A stretch of DNA of 64,000 nt from Enterocloster lavalensis. GTDB lineage: Bacteria; Bacillota; Clostridia; Lachnospirales; Lachnospiraceae. Positions 46,311-54,481 of the stretch are shown here, in pieces; position 1 is the first letter of the stretch; each line of letters begins with the position of its first letter. The notes under the pieces are model-generated. The model saw only the letters and a list, made by a program, of their open reading frames with translations. It did no database searches and was not told the origin of the DNA. Both the position numbers and the translations under genes were made by a program. Location of the stretch: the NCBI RefSeq assembly GCF_902364025.1, contig NZ_CABJCG010000021.1, forward strand, positions 1 through 64,000, in the 5' to 3' direction.

Positions 46311-47579
46311 ATGAAGATGGGGAAAATTCTCAGAAGTCCGGTTTTGCTGTTTGTTTTGTTTGCGTTGGGAATCCTGGTTGGGATATTACAGCCGCCGTTT
46401 ATCGGGGTGTTGGAAGTATTTGGAGATATTTTTCTGACGATGCTGGAGCTGTGTATGCTCCCGATCATCGCCACAATGCTGACCATCAGTATTCACAATG
46501 TCCTGAAGGCGAAGGTGGGAGGAAAATTCCTGGGCCGGGCCGCGGTGACCAGCGTTGTGATTGTGGCGGCGGTTTTCGGGATTACGGCGGGGGTCAGCTG
46601 GCTGCTGCGGGGAGCTATTTTCCAGCAAAAGGATTTTCAGCTGGCGGCCAGCAAGCTGCTGATCGAGGGCGAGGCCGGGATCAATTCCATGATCCGGGAA
46701 ATCAGCAGTTACATACGGCCGGAACACCCTGAGACGATTACCATCGGGGAAATGATCCTGAACATTTTCCCGGACAATATTATCCGGGCGTTATCCCAGA
46801 GTAATGTGCTGCAGGTGGTGTTTTTTTCCATCGTGCTCGGTATTGCCACGGTGACGCTGCCGCCGAAAAATGAAGAGCTGGTCATGGATCTCTGCGAGGC
46901 GGTGAATCACATTTTTATGGAGATTTTCGACTTCATTATGATTTTTCTGGCGCCAGCTATTTTCTGTATTATCTCTGTGCAGATTTCTGCGCTGGGGATG
47001 GATGTGCTGCTTTCGCTGGTGCGGCTGCTGTTTATGACCATTGGAATCTGTCTGATGATCTGTGTTGTGTCCATGACGGTGATGTGCCTGGTGACGGGGA
47101 CCGGCGTCCGCGCGCATTTGAAGGCCATGGGGAAGCCTCTGTATATGGCGTTCGCCACAGGGGATGCGATCCCTACGATTCCCTATCTGATTGATAACCT
47201 GCATAACCATCACAAAATCAACCGGGATGTGACCAACACGATTCTCCCAATCAGTATTTCGCTGTTCAATTATGATGGGGTGATACTGCTTGCGCTGAGC
47301 TTTGTGGGGGCGGCATCGATATACGGTGTTACGCTGCAGCCCGGCACCATTGCGACCGCGTTTCTGATCACGTTTTTGCTGTCCACCAGTTATTCCGATA
47401 TTATGGCGTCGTCCTATTTGATCGCGCTGCTGCTGGAGCCGTTCGGGCTGCCGGCGGAAGCGATGATTGCGATGCTGATTCCGCTTAATCCGGTGCTGGA
47501 CGCGGTGTTCACGGCGACGAAGGTTTACCCGGTGTGCGTGACGGCGGCGGTTATGTCGAAGCGCATGGAGGGGTTGTAA
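46311..47579 (+). CDS. Dicarboxylate/amino acid:cation symporter (DAACS)
   Basis: A 422-residue membrane symporter with about eight helices and two re-entrant loops. Recognisable are the LELCMLPIIATMLT helix after the N-terminus, the AFATGDAIPTIPYLI hairpin (the serine-rich HP1 of relatives reads TGDAIPT here), the NTILPISISLFNYDGV helix and the TSYSDIMASSYL second hairpin. Substrates in the family are glutamate, aspartate, C4-dicarboxylates, serine or cystine. The binding protein just upstream suggests that both serve one substrate. It ends 58 bp before the TetR promoter. Confidence 0.85.
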   Translation: MKMGKILRSPVLLFVLFALGILVGILQPPFIGVLEVFGDIFLTMLELCMLPIIATMLTISIHNVLKAKVGGKFLGRAAVTSVVIVAAVFGITAGVSWLLRGAIFQQKDFQLAASKLLIEGEAGINSMIREISSYIRPEHPETITIGEMILNIFPDNIIRALSQSNVLQVVFFSIVLGIATVTLPPKNEELVMDLCEAVNHIFMEIFDFIMIFLAPAIFCIISVQISALGMDVLLSLVRLLFMTIGICLMICVVSMTVMCLVTGTGVRAHLKAMGKPLYMAFATGDAIPTIPYLIDNLHNHHKINRDVTNTILPISISLFNYDGVILLALSFVGAASIYGVTLQPGTIATAFLITFLLSTSYSDIMASSYLIALLLEPFGLPAEAMIAMLIPLNPVLDAVFTATKVYPVCVTAAVMSKRMEGL

Positions 47580-47637
47580 CCGTAGGGTGATGATATAGAA
47601 CGGAATGGACAGGCTGTCGATTTTGCGGTTATTGTTC

Positions 47638-47666
47638 TTGACATCCATCCCCGACCATGCTATTCT
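47638..47666 (+). promoter_or_regulatory. Promoter of the TetR-MFS-ABC operon
   Basis: TTGACA (47638-47643), 17 bp, TATTCT (47661-47666). Confidence 0.8.
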
Positions 47667-47674
47667 TATTAATA

Positions 47675-47689
47675 GACCGACGGTCGGTC
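47675..47689 (+). promoter_or_regulatory. Palindromic operator for the TetR repressor
   Basis: GACCGACGGTCGGTC is a perfect 7+1+7 palindrome 8 bp after the -10 box, covering the likely transcription start. It is in the ideal place for autorepression by the TetR protein encoded 18 bp further on. Confidence 0.85.
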
Positions 47690-47707
47690 GAGAAAAGGAG
47701 TCTACCC

Positions 47708-48352
47708 ATGAGAATTATAAAAGAAGCCGATATTCGCAAAAACGAGATCTTGGACGCAGCCGGGATATTATTTACAGAAAAAGGATATGAAAATACAAGC
47801 GTTACCGATATTATGAATGCGGTGGGGATCGCAAAGGGAACCCTTTACCATCATTACAAATCCAAAGAAGATATTTTGAATGCGCTGATTAAACGGCAAA
47901 CCGACGATATCTTTTTGAGTGCAAAAAAAATAGCAGATGATAAAAGTGTTCCGGTCAAGGAGCGGATGATCCGAACCATTCTGGCCCTTCATGTGGATAC
48001 AGAGCAAATGGAGGAGCAAACGATGATGGAGCAGCTGCACAAGCCCCAGAATACACTGATGCATGAAAAAACGAAAAAGATCATTTTCCAGGAGGTTCCG
48101 CCGATTTTGGCCGATATTGTAACCGAGGGGGTCCAACAGGGGATTTTTGATACCGCGTATCCTTTGGAAGGCATGGAGATGGCGCTGTGTTATTTGGATG
48201 TTATGCTGGATGACAACGTGTTTGAACTGAAGCAGCCGCAACGTCAGGACAAAATCCAGGCGTTTATCTATTATCTGGAACGGCTTCTTGGCGTGGGGGA
48301 AGGTGAACTTGCAGCTTTTGAAGAAGCGTTTACAGGAAGGCAGGGTGAATGA
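47708..48352 (+). CDS. TetR/AcrR-family transcriptional repressor
   Basis: A 214-residue regulator. The N-terminal helix-turn-helix is complete: RKNEILDAAGILFTEKGYENTSVTDIM followed by AVGIAKGTLYHHYKSKEDIL (residues 9-55). The rest is the helical ligand-binding domain. AAAGGAG precedes ATG 47708. The palindrome at 47675-47689 over the start site implies autoregulation. The stop codon overlaps the ATG of the MFS gene (ATGA), so repressor and exporters form one operon. The inducer is unknown; a drug or antimicrobial peptide is likely. Confidence 0.92.
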   Translation: MRIIKEADIRKNEILDAAGILFTEKGYENTSVTDIMNAVGIAKGTLYHHYKSKEDILNALIKRQTDDIFLSAKKIADDKSVPVKERMIRTILALHVDTEQMEEQTMMEQLHKPQNTLMHEKTKKIIFQEVPPILADIVTEGVQQGIFDTAYPLEGMEMALCYLDVMLDDNVFELKQPQRQDKIQAFIYYLERLLGVGEGELAAFEEAFTGRQGE

Positions 48353-49644
48353 AAAATAATACAGAAAAATCCTTTGGGAAATTCATGCTGCTCTGGTCCG
48401 GCGATTTTGTCTCAGCGATTGGAAGCGGCCTTACCTCCTTTGGCCTGGGCGTTTATATCTTTCAGCAGACCGGAAAAGCGTCCCAGATGGCGCTAGTCAC
48501 ACTGCTCGCGTTCCTTCCTTCGCTTCTTCTGGGGCCTATGGCGGGGGTGTTGGCCGACCGCTATGACCGCAGGCTTTTAATGATTCTGGGAGACAGCCTT
48601 TCCGCGGTGGGGCTGCTGTTCATCCTGGTGAGCCTGATGCATGGGGAGGCCCTTCTTTGGCAAATCTGCGTGGGAGTAACCGTCAGCTCTGTGTTTGCGT
48701 CCCTCCTGGAACCGGCTTATAAAGCCACCATTACAGAGCTGTTGAATCCGGAGCAGTACAGCAAGGCCAGCGGTCTGGTCCAGATTGCGGGCTCTGCCAA
48801 ATATCTGATTTCCCCGGTTCTGGCCGGTTTTTTGCTCACCATTTCCGATATCCGCCTGCTGCTGTTCCTTGATATATGCACTTTTTTTGTGACGGTTGCC
48901 ACAACATTGGTTGTGAAAAAGGGGCTTCCGGGCAGGAAAGCGGAGAACGGTTTCTCTTTTGCCGCCGAGCTGAAGGCCGGCTGGGAAGCGCTAGCCGGTA
49001 AAAAGGGAGTCCTCACCCTGGTTGTCATGGGTGCGCTTATTACCTTTTGCCTGGGGGTTATACAGACGCTCGCCTCCCCGATGGTCTTAAGTTTTTCAGA
49101 CAGCGCCACCCTTGGCACGCTGATGACGGTTATCACGATGGGAATGCTGGTAACCAGCGCGGTTCTCGGGGGAATCAGCATCAAAAAGGGATACGCCGGG
49201 CTGCTCTCCCTTTCCCTCTTTGGAGCCGGTATTTTTATGGCGCTATTCGGGCTGCGGGAAAATATTGTGTTTATCGGCGCGGCCGGTTTTCTTTTTTTCG
49301 CGATGCTGCCGTTCACCAACGCCAGCCTGGATTACCTGCTGCGCACCAATATTGAAAATGACTTGCAGGGACGGGCCTGGGGGCTGATTGGGCTGATCTC
49401 ACAGCTTGGATACGTGGCGGCCTATGCGGTTTCCGGTCTGTTGGCGGATTATATGTTCACCCCTCTGCTTCTGGACGGCGGCGCGCTTTCCGAAAACGTT
49501 GGGAAAATCATTGGCACGGGACCGGGCCGGGGCATCGGCTTTCTTATGATTCTTGCCGGCCTGCTGCTTTGCGTCACGTCCGGCCTGCTGTTTTGCATGA
49601 AGTCCATCCGCAATCTGGAAAGCGGGGGTCTTTATGACACGTAA
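48349..49644 (+). CDS. MFS efflux transporter (DHA3-like)
   Basis: A 431-residue, 12-helix exporter. The opening (LLWSGDFVSAIGSGLTSFGL) and the loop-2-3 signature GVLADRYDRRLLM are typical of the drug:H+ antiporter-3 subfamily, which includes macrolide exporters; a second copy-like motif lies in the TNIENDLQGRAWGLIG stretch. It is translationally coupled to the TetR gene in front (ATGA overlap) and overlaps the next gene by 11 bp. Confidence 0.9.
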   Translation: MKNNTEKSFGKFMLLWSGDFVSAIGSGLTSFGLGVYIFQQTGKASQMALVTLLAFLPSLLLGPMAGVLADRYDRRLLMILGDSLSAVGLLFILVSLMHGEALLWQICVGVTVSSVFASLLEPAYKATITELLNPEQYSKASGLVQIAGSAKYLISPVLAGFLLTISDIRLLLFLDICTFFVTVATTLVVKKGLPGRKAENGFSFAAELKAGWEALAGKKGVLTLVVMGALITFCLGVIQTLASPMVLSFSDSATLGTLMTVITMGMLVTSAVLGGISIKKGYAGLLSLSLFGAGIFMALFGLRENIVFIGAAGFLFFAMLPFTNASLDYLLRTNIENDLQGRAWGLIGLISQLGYVAAYAVSGLLADYMFTPLLLDGGALSENVGKIIGTGPGRGIGFLMILAGLLLCVTSGLLFCMKSIRNLESGGLYDT

Positions 49645-51952
49645 AATGATCTGGAACGATCTTGTGAGGAACAGAGCGGTATCGCTGATCACAATTCTTT
49701 TTATTTCCGTGGCCGCCATGTTGTTGTCACTTGCGGCAATCCTCACGGTAAATCTGTTTGGCGCGGTGGACCGGCTCATGGCGGATGCAAAAACACCCCA
49801 TTTTATGCAGATGCATACAGGGGCGGTTGATATGGCCGGCCTGGAGGATTTTGCAGACAATAACAGGAACGTGGCGGATTTTCAGGTAATCCCCTTTTTG
49901 AATGTGGATAATACCGAGCTTATTCTGGGCGGAAACAGACTTACGGACAGCGTGCAGGACAACGGTTTTTGCACCCAAAGCAGCCGGTTTGATTTTCTGC
50001 TGGATATGGAGAATCAACCGGTGAAACCACAGCCCGGCGAAGTATATGTGCCCGTCTGTTATTTGCGGGACGGGACTGCGAACGTGGGCGATCCGGCGGT
50101 CCTGTGCGGAAGAACCTTTCGCGTTGCGGGATTTATCCGGGATTCCCAGATGAATTCTACCCTGGCTTCTTCCAAACGCTTTCTGATAAACGAAGCGGAT
50201 TATGCCCGGCTTGCGCCGTTTGGGAATGTGGAATATTTAATCGAATTCCGCCTGCATGACCTGTCAAAACTGAGCGCTTTTGAGACCGCTTACAGCGCCG
50301 CAGGACTTCCGGCCAACGGGCCTGCGCTCACATGGCCGTTGTTTCAGATGATCAGCGCTATTTCAGACGGCATTATGATCGCAATCCTTGTCCTGATCGG
50401 GCTCCTGGTAGTCTCTGTTTCGCTGTTATGCGTCCGCTTTACGCTCCTGGCGAAGATCGAGGACGATTTCCGGGAAATCGGAGTTATGAAGGCAATCGGA
50501 ATGCGGATATGGGAGATCAGGGGAATCTATCTGGCAATCTATGCAGTCATGGTGGCCATTGGAAGCGGCTTTGGATTTATGCTTTCCCTTCTGTTCAAAG
50601 ACGCCTTGCTGGAACGAATCCGCCTGAATTTAGGCGGCAGCGGGAGTCCGGCCCGGGCGCTGCTGCTGGGCGGCCTTGGCGCTGGGATTGTATGTTTGCT
50701 GATTCTGCTCTATGTAAACGGATGCCTCCGGCGGTTTCGCTGTATATCTGCCGTGCAGGCAATCCGGTTTGGCGCACAGGACGATTCCAGTCACAGCTCC
50801 CGGATTGTCAGGCTGTCTGAAAGCCGTGTGGTTTCCTGCAACTTTATTCTTGGCCTGAAGGACGTTCTGGCAAGAAAACGGCTCTATGGTACGATGGTGG
50901 CGGTGATCATTCTGGCGAGCTTTATTATGGTTGTACCGCAGAATTTGTACCATACGATTTCCGGGGATGATTTTGTCACCTACATTGGGGTGGGAAATTG
51001 CGACCTTCGCATGGATATTCAGCAGACCGGGCAGATCGGCGAAAAGACGCAGGACATTGGCCGGTATATGGAAAATGATCCGGAAATTGCAGATTACGCC
51101 CTGTTTGTCTCAAAGATTTTCCCGGTCAAACTGGATCGTGGAGAAACCGAGAATCTGAAGGTGGAACTGGGGGATCATTCCGTGTTTCCGCTTCAATATG
51201 CGGAGGGACGCCTGCCGGTTAAGGAAACTGAAATAGCCTTATCGGCCATCTATGCGGACGAATTGGAAAAGCGCGTGGGTGAGCGTATTACGTTGTTGAC
51301 TTCCACCGGGGAAAAACAGCTGACGGTCTGCGGGATCTATTCCGACATCACCAATGGAGGAAAGACCGCCAAGGCAGTGTTTACAGATACCGGCACGGAA
51401 CCGGTATGGAGTCTGGTGTGCGCGGATTTGGCCGGAAAAGACCGGCTGCCTGACAAAATTGCGGAGTATGCGGCCCATTTTTCCTACGCAAAAGTTTCTA
51501 GCATAGACAAATACATGGCGCAGACCTTTGGAGGAACGCTTCGATCCGTGCAGGCGGCGTCGCGGATTGCCGGCATTGTCTCATCGGTTATAGTGTTATT
51601 AGTAACCTTATTGTTTGTGAAGCTGCTGGCTGCAAAGGACCGGTATTCCATTGCCGTGCTGCGGGCCGTCGGATTTACCGGCTCAGATATACAGCGCCAG
51701 TATGCCTGGCGCGCGTTTTTGATACTGGCGGTTGGAATATTTTTGGGAACCATACTGGCGGGGACCGTGGGAGAAAAAATGTCCGGTGCAGCCGTCTCCT
51801 CTTTGGGAGCCGCGACATTCCGTTTTACCATAAATCCGCTGTCCACGTATTTGTTTTCCCCGCTGATTTTGGTATGTTCCGGTCTGCTTGCGACCGTGTG
51901 GGGAACTGCTCATGCAGGCGACGTGAAATTATGCCAATCCATAAAGGAGTAA
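49634..51952 (+). CDS. ABC transporter permease, FtsX/MacB type
   Basis: A 772-residue permease. One N-terminal helix (VSLITILFISVAAMLLSLAA) is followed by an extracellular domain, an FtsX unit of three helices (about 255-380, with IGVMKAIGMRIWEIRG), another helix and extracellular domain, and a second FtsX unit (about 640-770, with IAVLRAVGFTGSDIQR). This ten-helix form belongs to exporters of antimicrobial peptides, lipoproteins or bacitracin-like drugs. It is paired with the ATPase 3 bp downstream. Confidence 0.9.
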   Translation: MTRKMIWNDLVRNRAVSLITILFISVAAMLLSLAAILTVNLFGAVDRLMADAKTPHFMQMHTGAVDMAGLEDFADNNRNVADFQVIPFLNVDNTELILGGNRLTDSVQDNGFCTQSSRFDFLLDMENQPVKPQPGEVYVPVCYLRDGTANVGDPAVLCGRTFRVAGFIRDSQMNSTLASSKRFLINEADYARLAPFGNVEYLIEFRLHDLSKLSAFETAYSAAGLPANGPALTWPLFQMISAISDGIMIAILVLIGLLVVSVSLLCVRFTLLAKIEDDFREIGVMKAIGMRIWEIRGIYLAIYAVMVAIGSGFGFMLSLLFKDALLERIRLNLGGSGSPARALLLGGLGAGIVCLLILLYVNGCLRRFRCISAVQAIRFGAQDDSSHSSRIVRLSESRVVSCNFILGLKDVLARKRLYGTMVAVIILASFIMVVPQNLYHTISGDDFVTYIGVGNCDLRMDIQQTGQIGEKTQDIGRYMENDPEIADYALFVSKIFPVKLDRGETENLKVELGDHSVFPLQYAEGRLPVKETEIALSAIYADELEKRVGERITLLTSTGEKQLTVCGIYSDITNGGKTAKAVFTDTGTEPVWSLVCADLAGKDRLPDKIAEYAAHFSYAKVSSIDKYMAQTFGGTLRSVQAASRIAGIVSSVIVLLVTLLFVKLLAAKDRYSIAVLRAVGFTGSDIQRQYAWRAFLILAVGIFLGTILAGTVGEKMSGAAVSSLGAATFRFTINPLSTYLFSPLILVCSGLLATVWGTAHAGDVKLCQSIKE

Positions 51953-51955
51953 GCC

Positions 51956-52714
51956 ATGAAACAATTATTATCCGGTCAGAATATCATAAAATCCTACGGT
52001 GTGGGGGGAGAAAAACACAGGGTCTTAAACGGGGTGTCCGTAACAATCGGCAGCGGCGAGTTTGTATCCATCATGGGCCCTTCCGGCTCGGGAAAGTCCA
52101 CGCTGCTTTATGCCCTGAGCGGAATGGACGGAATCGACGGCGGGGAAGTGAGTTTTGAGGGACGGAAACTGTCCGGTTTATCGGACGATGCATTGTCGGA
52201 TCTCCGCAGAAGCAGAATGGGGTTTGTTTTCCAACAGCCCGCCCTGCTGAAAAACCTCAATCTGCTGGACAATATTATGTTACCCCAGATGCGGGACCGG
52301 CGCAGGAACGTGAGACAACTGAATCAAAAAGCCAGAGATTTGATGGAGCAGATGGGGATTGGGGATTTGGCGGAGAGGGACATTACCCAGGCTTCCGGCG
52401 GCCAGCTCCAGCGGGCGGGCATCTGCCGCGCCCTGATGAGCGAGCCGGAGATCGTGTTTGGCGACGAGCCGACCGGCGCTTTGAATACAAAGACGGCAAA
52501 AGAGATTATGGAACTTTTTACAAAAATCAACCGGGATGGCATCGCAATACTTCTGGTTACGCACGATCCGAACATAGCGGCCAGGACTGAGCGGGTTCTG
52601 TTTCTGTGCGATGGGGAAATCGTTGACGAGTGCAGATTATCCAAGTTTACGGAACGGGATTTTGATAACAGGGTTGGCGAAATTACGAAACGGATGCAGA
52701 AAATCGGCATTTGA
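51956..52714 (+). CDS. ABC transporter ATP-binding protein, MacB/LolD type
   Basis: A 252-residue ATPase. Walker A GPSGSGKSTLL (near residue 40), Q-loop FVFQQPALLKNLN, signature ASGGQLQRAGICRAL (the first residues LSGGQ are ASGGQ here), Walker B EIVFGDEPTGALNTKTA and the H-loop LLVTHDPN are all in place. The GxLN... after Walker B and the short length are typical of the LolD/MacB class that powers FtsX-type permeases such as the preceding gene. Last gene of the TetR operon. Confidence 0.94.
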   Translation: MKQLLSGQNIIKSYGVGGEKHRVLNGVSVTIGSGEFVSIMGPSGSGKSTLLYALSGMDGIDGGEVSFEGRKLSGLSDDALSDLRRSRMGFVFQQPALLKNLNLLDNIMLPQMRDRRRNVRQLNQKARDLMEQMGIGDLAERDITQASGGQLQRAGICRALMSEPEIVFGDEPTGALNTKTAKEIMELFTKINRDGIAILLVTHDPNIAARTERVLFLCDGEIVDECRLSKFTERDFDNRVGEITKRMQKIGI

Positions 52715-52814
52715 TTTTGCGTTTTCTGACGCAGGTCAGAATTTTCCGAAAACGAACCGGATTTCCGGGCGGCACTCAAGGGTGCGGCTTGGGAGGGGGA
52801 AAGAAGATATAGGG

Positions 52815-52864
52815 GATATAGGGTCAGATTTAAGTTGATTCTATATCCTCTTTCTATTATAATA
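52815..52864 (+). promoter_or_regulatory. Promoter and overlapping inverted repeat before the GntR gene
   Basis: TTGATT (52836-52841), 17 bp, TATAAT (52859-52864). An inverted repeat GGATATAG (52815-52822) / CTATATCC (52842-52849) flanks the -35 box and could be an operator or a terminator of the preceding operon. Confidence 0.6.
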
Positions 52865-52898
52865 ATTCTGTATAGGTGCCAAGTTGGTTAAGGACAAA

Positions 52899-54434
52899 AT
52901 GGAATTTGCGCACAGAGAGACAGGCGGCGGCATGAAAAACGATATTGTACTGTATCAGAGAATCTATCAGTTGTTGAAAAATCAAATCGAATGCGGACTT
53001 CTGCCGGAGGGTAAAAGCCTGCCGTCCCGTGCAAAACTGTGCAGGGAATTCCAGGTGTCGGAGAAAACAGTGCGCCGGGTGTTGGAGGAAATGCAGGAAA
53101 AGGGGCTGATTGAGACGCGGCAGGGAAAACGCCCGGTTGTGAGAAACGCTGCGCTGGCCGGCTGCGAATATGCGACGGAGACTCTGCAGGAAGGCACGGA
53201 GGTGCCCAAGGATATTTTTAACACCGGCCGTCTGTTTTGTGATCCGGTGATTGAACACGGGATTGCCCGGTGCGCCAGAGAGGACTGGGAAATCCCGGCA
53301 GCCATCATCGAAAGGATGAACCCTTCTCGCGCTACCGAGTTTTGGCGGCTGTCTCATTACTTTTGGCGATTTTTTGTTGCACGGAACGAGAATGATTTGA
53401 TCCTGCACGCGGTCAAAAGCCTGGGATTTTTTTATATTGAGCCGCTGCCGGGACCTTTGGAGATGCGGGAGGCTTATTGGAACGCTCTCAGGAGCTTTGT
53501 GCGGACGGCGGGCGGAGAAGGATATTCAAAAGAGGCGTTGCTGGAGAGTATGTCCGGCCTGTATGGATTCGGCGCAGACAAGCGCCGGATCGAGGCGCAT
53601 TACCGGAAGCGGCCGGATGCGCCCTGGCGTTCCGGTTGTTGCGGGTTGGAACAGAGTCTGCGCAGCGCGGAGGAACGGTATTCCCATGTGTATATGGATA
53701 TTATCGGTTTGATTGCCATTGGCCGCTACCAGCCGGGCGACCAGCTGCCGACCCACAAAGAGATGCAAATGAAGTACGGCGTCAGCAGCGATACAACTGC
53801 AAAGGCGATCCGCGTCCTGCGGGAATGGGGGATCGTGACGGCAAAACGGGGGTGCGGAATCTATGTGTCGATGGATTTGACGGGGCTTAAGAACGTGAAA
53901 ATTGCTCCCGATCTGATCGGCTGTCATTTGCGGCGGTTCCTGGACAGTCTGGAACTTCTGGATTTCACCATCGATAAAGTGGCGAAACATGCCGCCGAAT
54001 GGATTCCTGCAGAAGCGGCGGGGGCGTTATTACGGAAGATGGAACGGCTCTGGAATGAAGAATACCTGTATCAAATTACGCCCATGACGCTTTTGGAGTT
54101 TATTACGGATTATATTCAGTATGCTCCGCTGAAAGAGATTTACCGGATGGCTTCCAGGAATTACCATATCGGCCGCTGTATCCCTAAACTGGTGACCCGC
54201 CACAAGTCTTTCGAAAGCCGTGCGATTCAACGGCAGGCGGTGGAGGCGGTGGAATGCCTGATTCAGGGAGACGGCAGACGGTTCTCTGAAAAGGCTGCGG
54301 CGATGTTTGGGTATGTGCACGGCCTGGTCCTCCGGGAGTGCGGACAGCTGGGGTATTTGGAGATCGCCGACAGGGTGTATGACGGATCGGCACTGTGGAA
54401 AAGGGTGTTTCAGGATTTTGGCGGCGGGAAATAA
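52899..54434 (+). CDS. Transcriptional regulator with two GntR-type winged helices
   Basis: A protein of about 511 residues. Two GntR helix-turn-helix domains are seen: an N-terminal one (LYQRIYQLLKNQIECGLLPEG ... SRAKLCREFQVSEKTVRRVLEEM), and a second near residues 255-320 (IGRYQPGDQLPTHKEMQMKYGVSSDTTAKAIRVL). Each is followed by a wing with GIV/GLI and a basic G-x-Y. The helical segments between and after them match no effector domain I know. Most GntR proteins have one such domain. Start choice (ATG 52899 after AAGGA, or ATG 52932) is open. Just downstream, in the same direction, are the histidine kinase and the lipoprotein, probably its targets or partners. Confidence 0.75.
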   Translation: MEFAHRETGGGMKNDIVLYQRIYQLLKNQIECGLLPEGKSLPSRAKLCREFQVSEKTVRRVLEEMQEKGLIETRQGKRPVVRNAALAGCEYATETLQEGTEVPKDIFNTGRLFCDPVIEHGIARCAREDWEIPAAIIERMNPSRATEFWRLSHYFWRFFVARNENDLILHAVKSLGFFYIEPLPGPLEMREAYWNALRSFVRTAGGEGYSKEALLESMSGLYGFGADKRRIEAHYRKRPDAPWRSGCCGLEQSLRSAEERYSHVYMDIIGLIAIGRYQPGDQLPTHKEMQMKYGVSSDTTAKAIRVLREWGIVTAKRGCGIYVSMDLTGLKNVKIAPDLIGCHLRRFLDSLELLDFTIDKVAKHAAEWIPAEAAGALLRKMERLWNEEYLYQITPMTLLEFITDYIQYAPLKEIYRMASRNYHIGRCIPKLVTRHKSFESRAIQRQAVEAVECLIQGDGRRFSEKAAAMFGYVHGLVLRECGQLGYLEIADRVYDGSALWKRVFQDFGGGK

Positions 54435-54481
54435 GCGGCTGCGGCCGGTTAAGTGAAAACGACAGATTGGAAACGGATATT

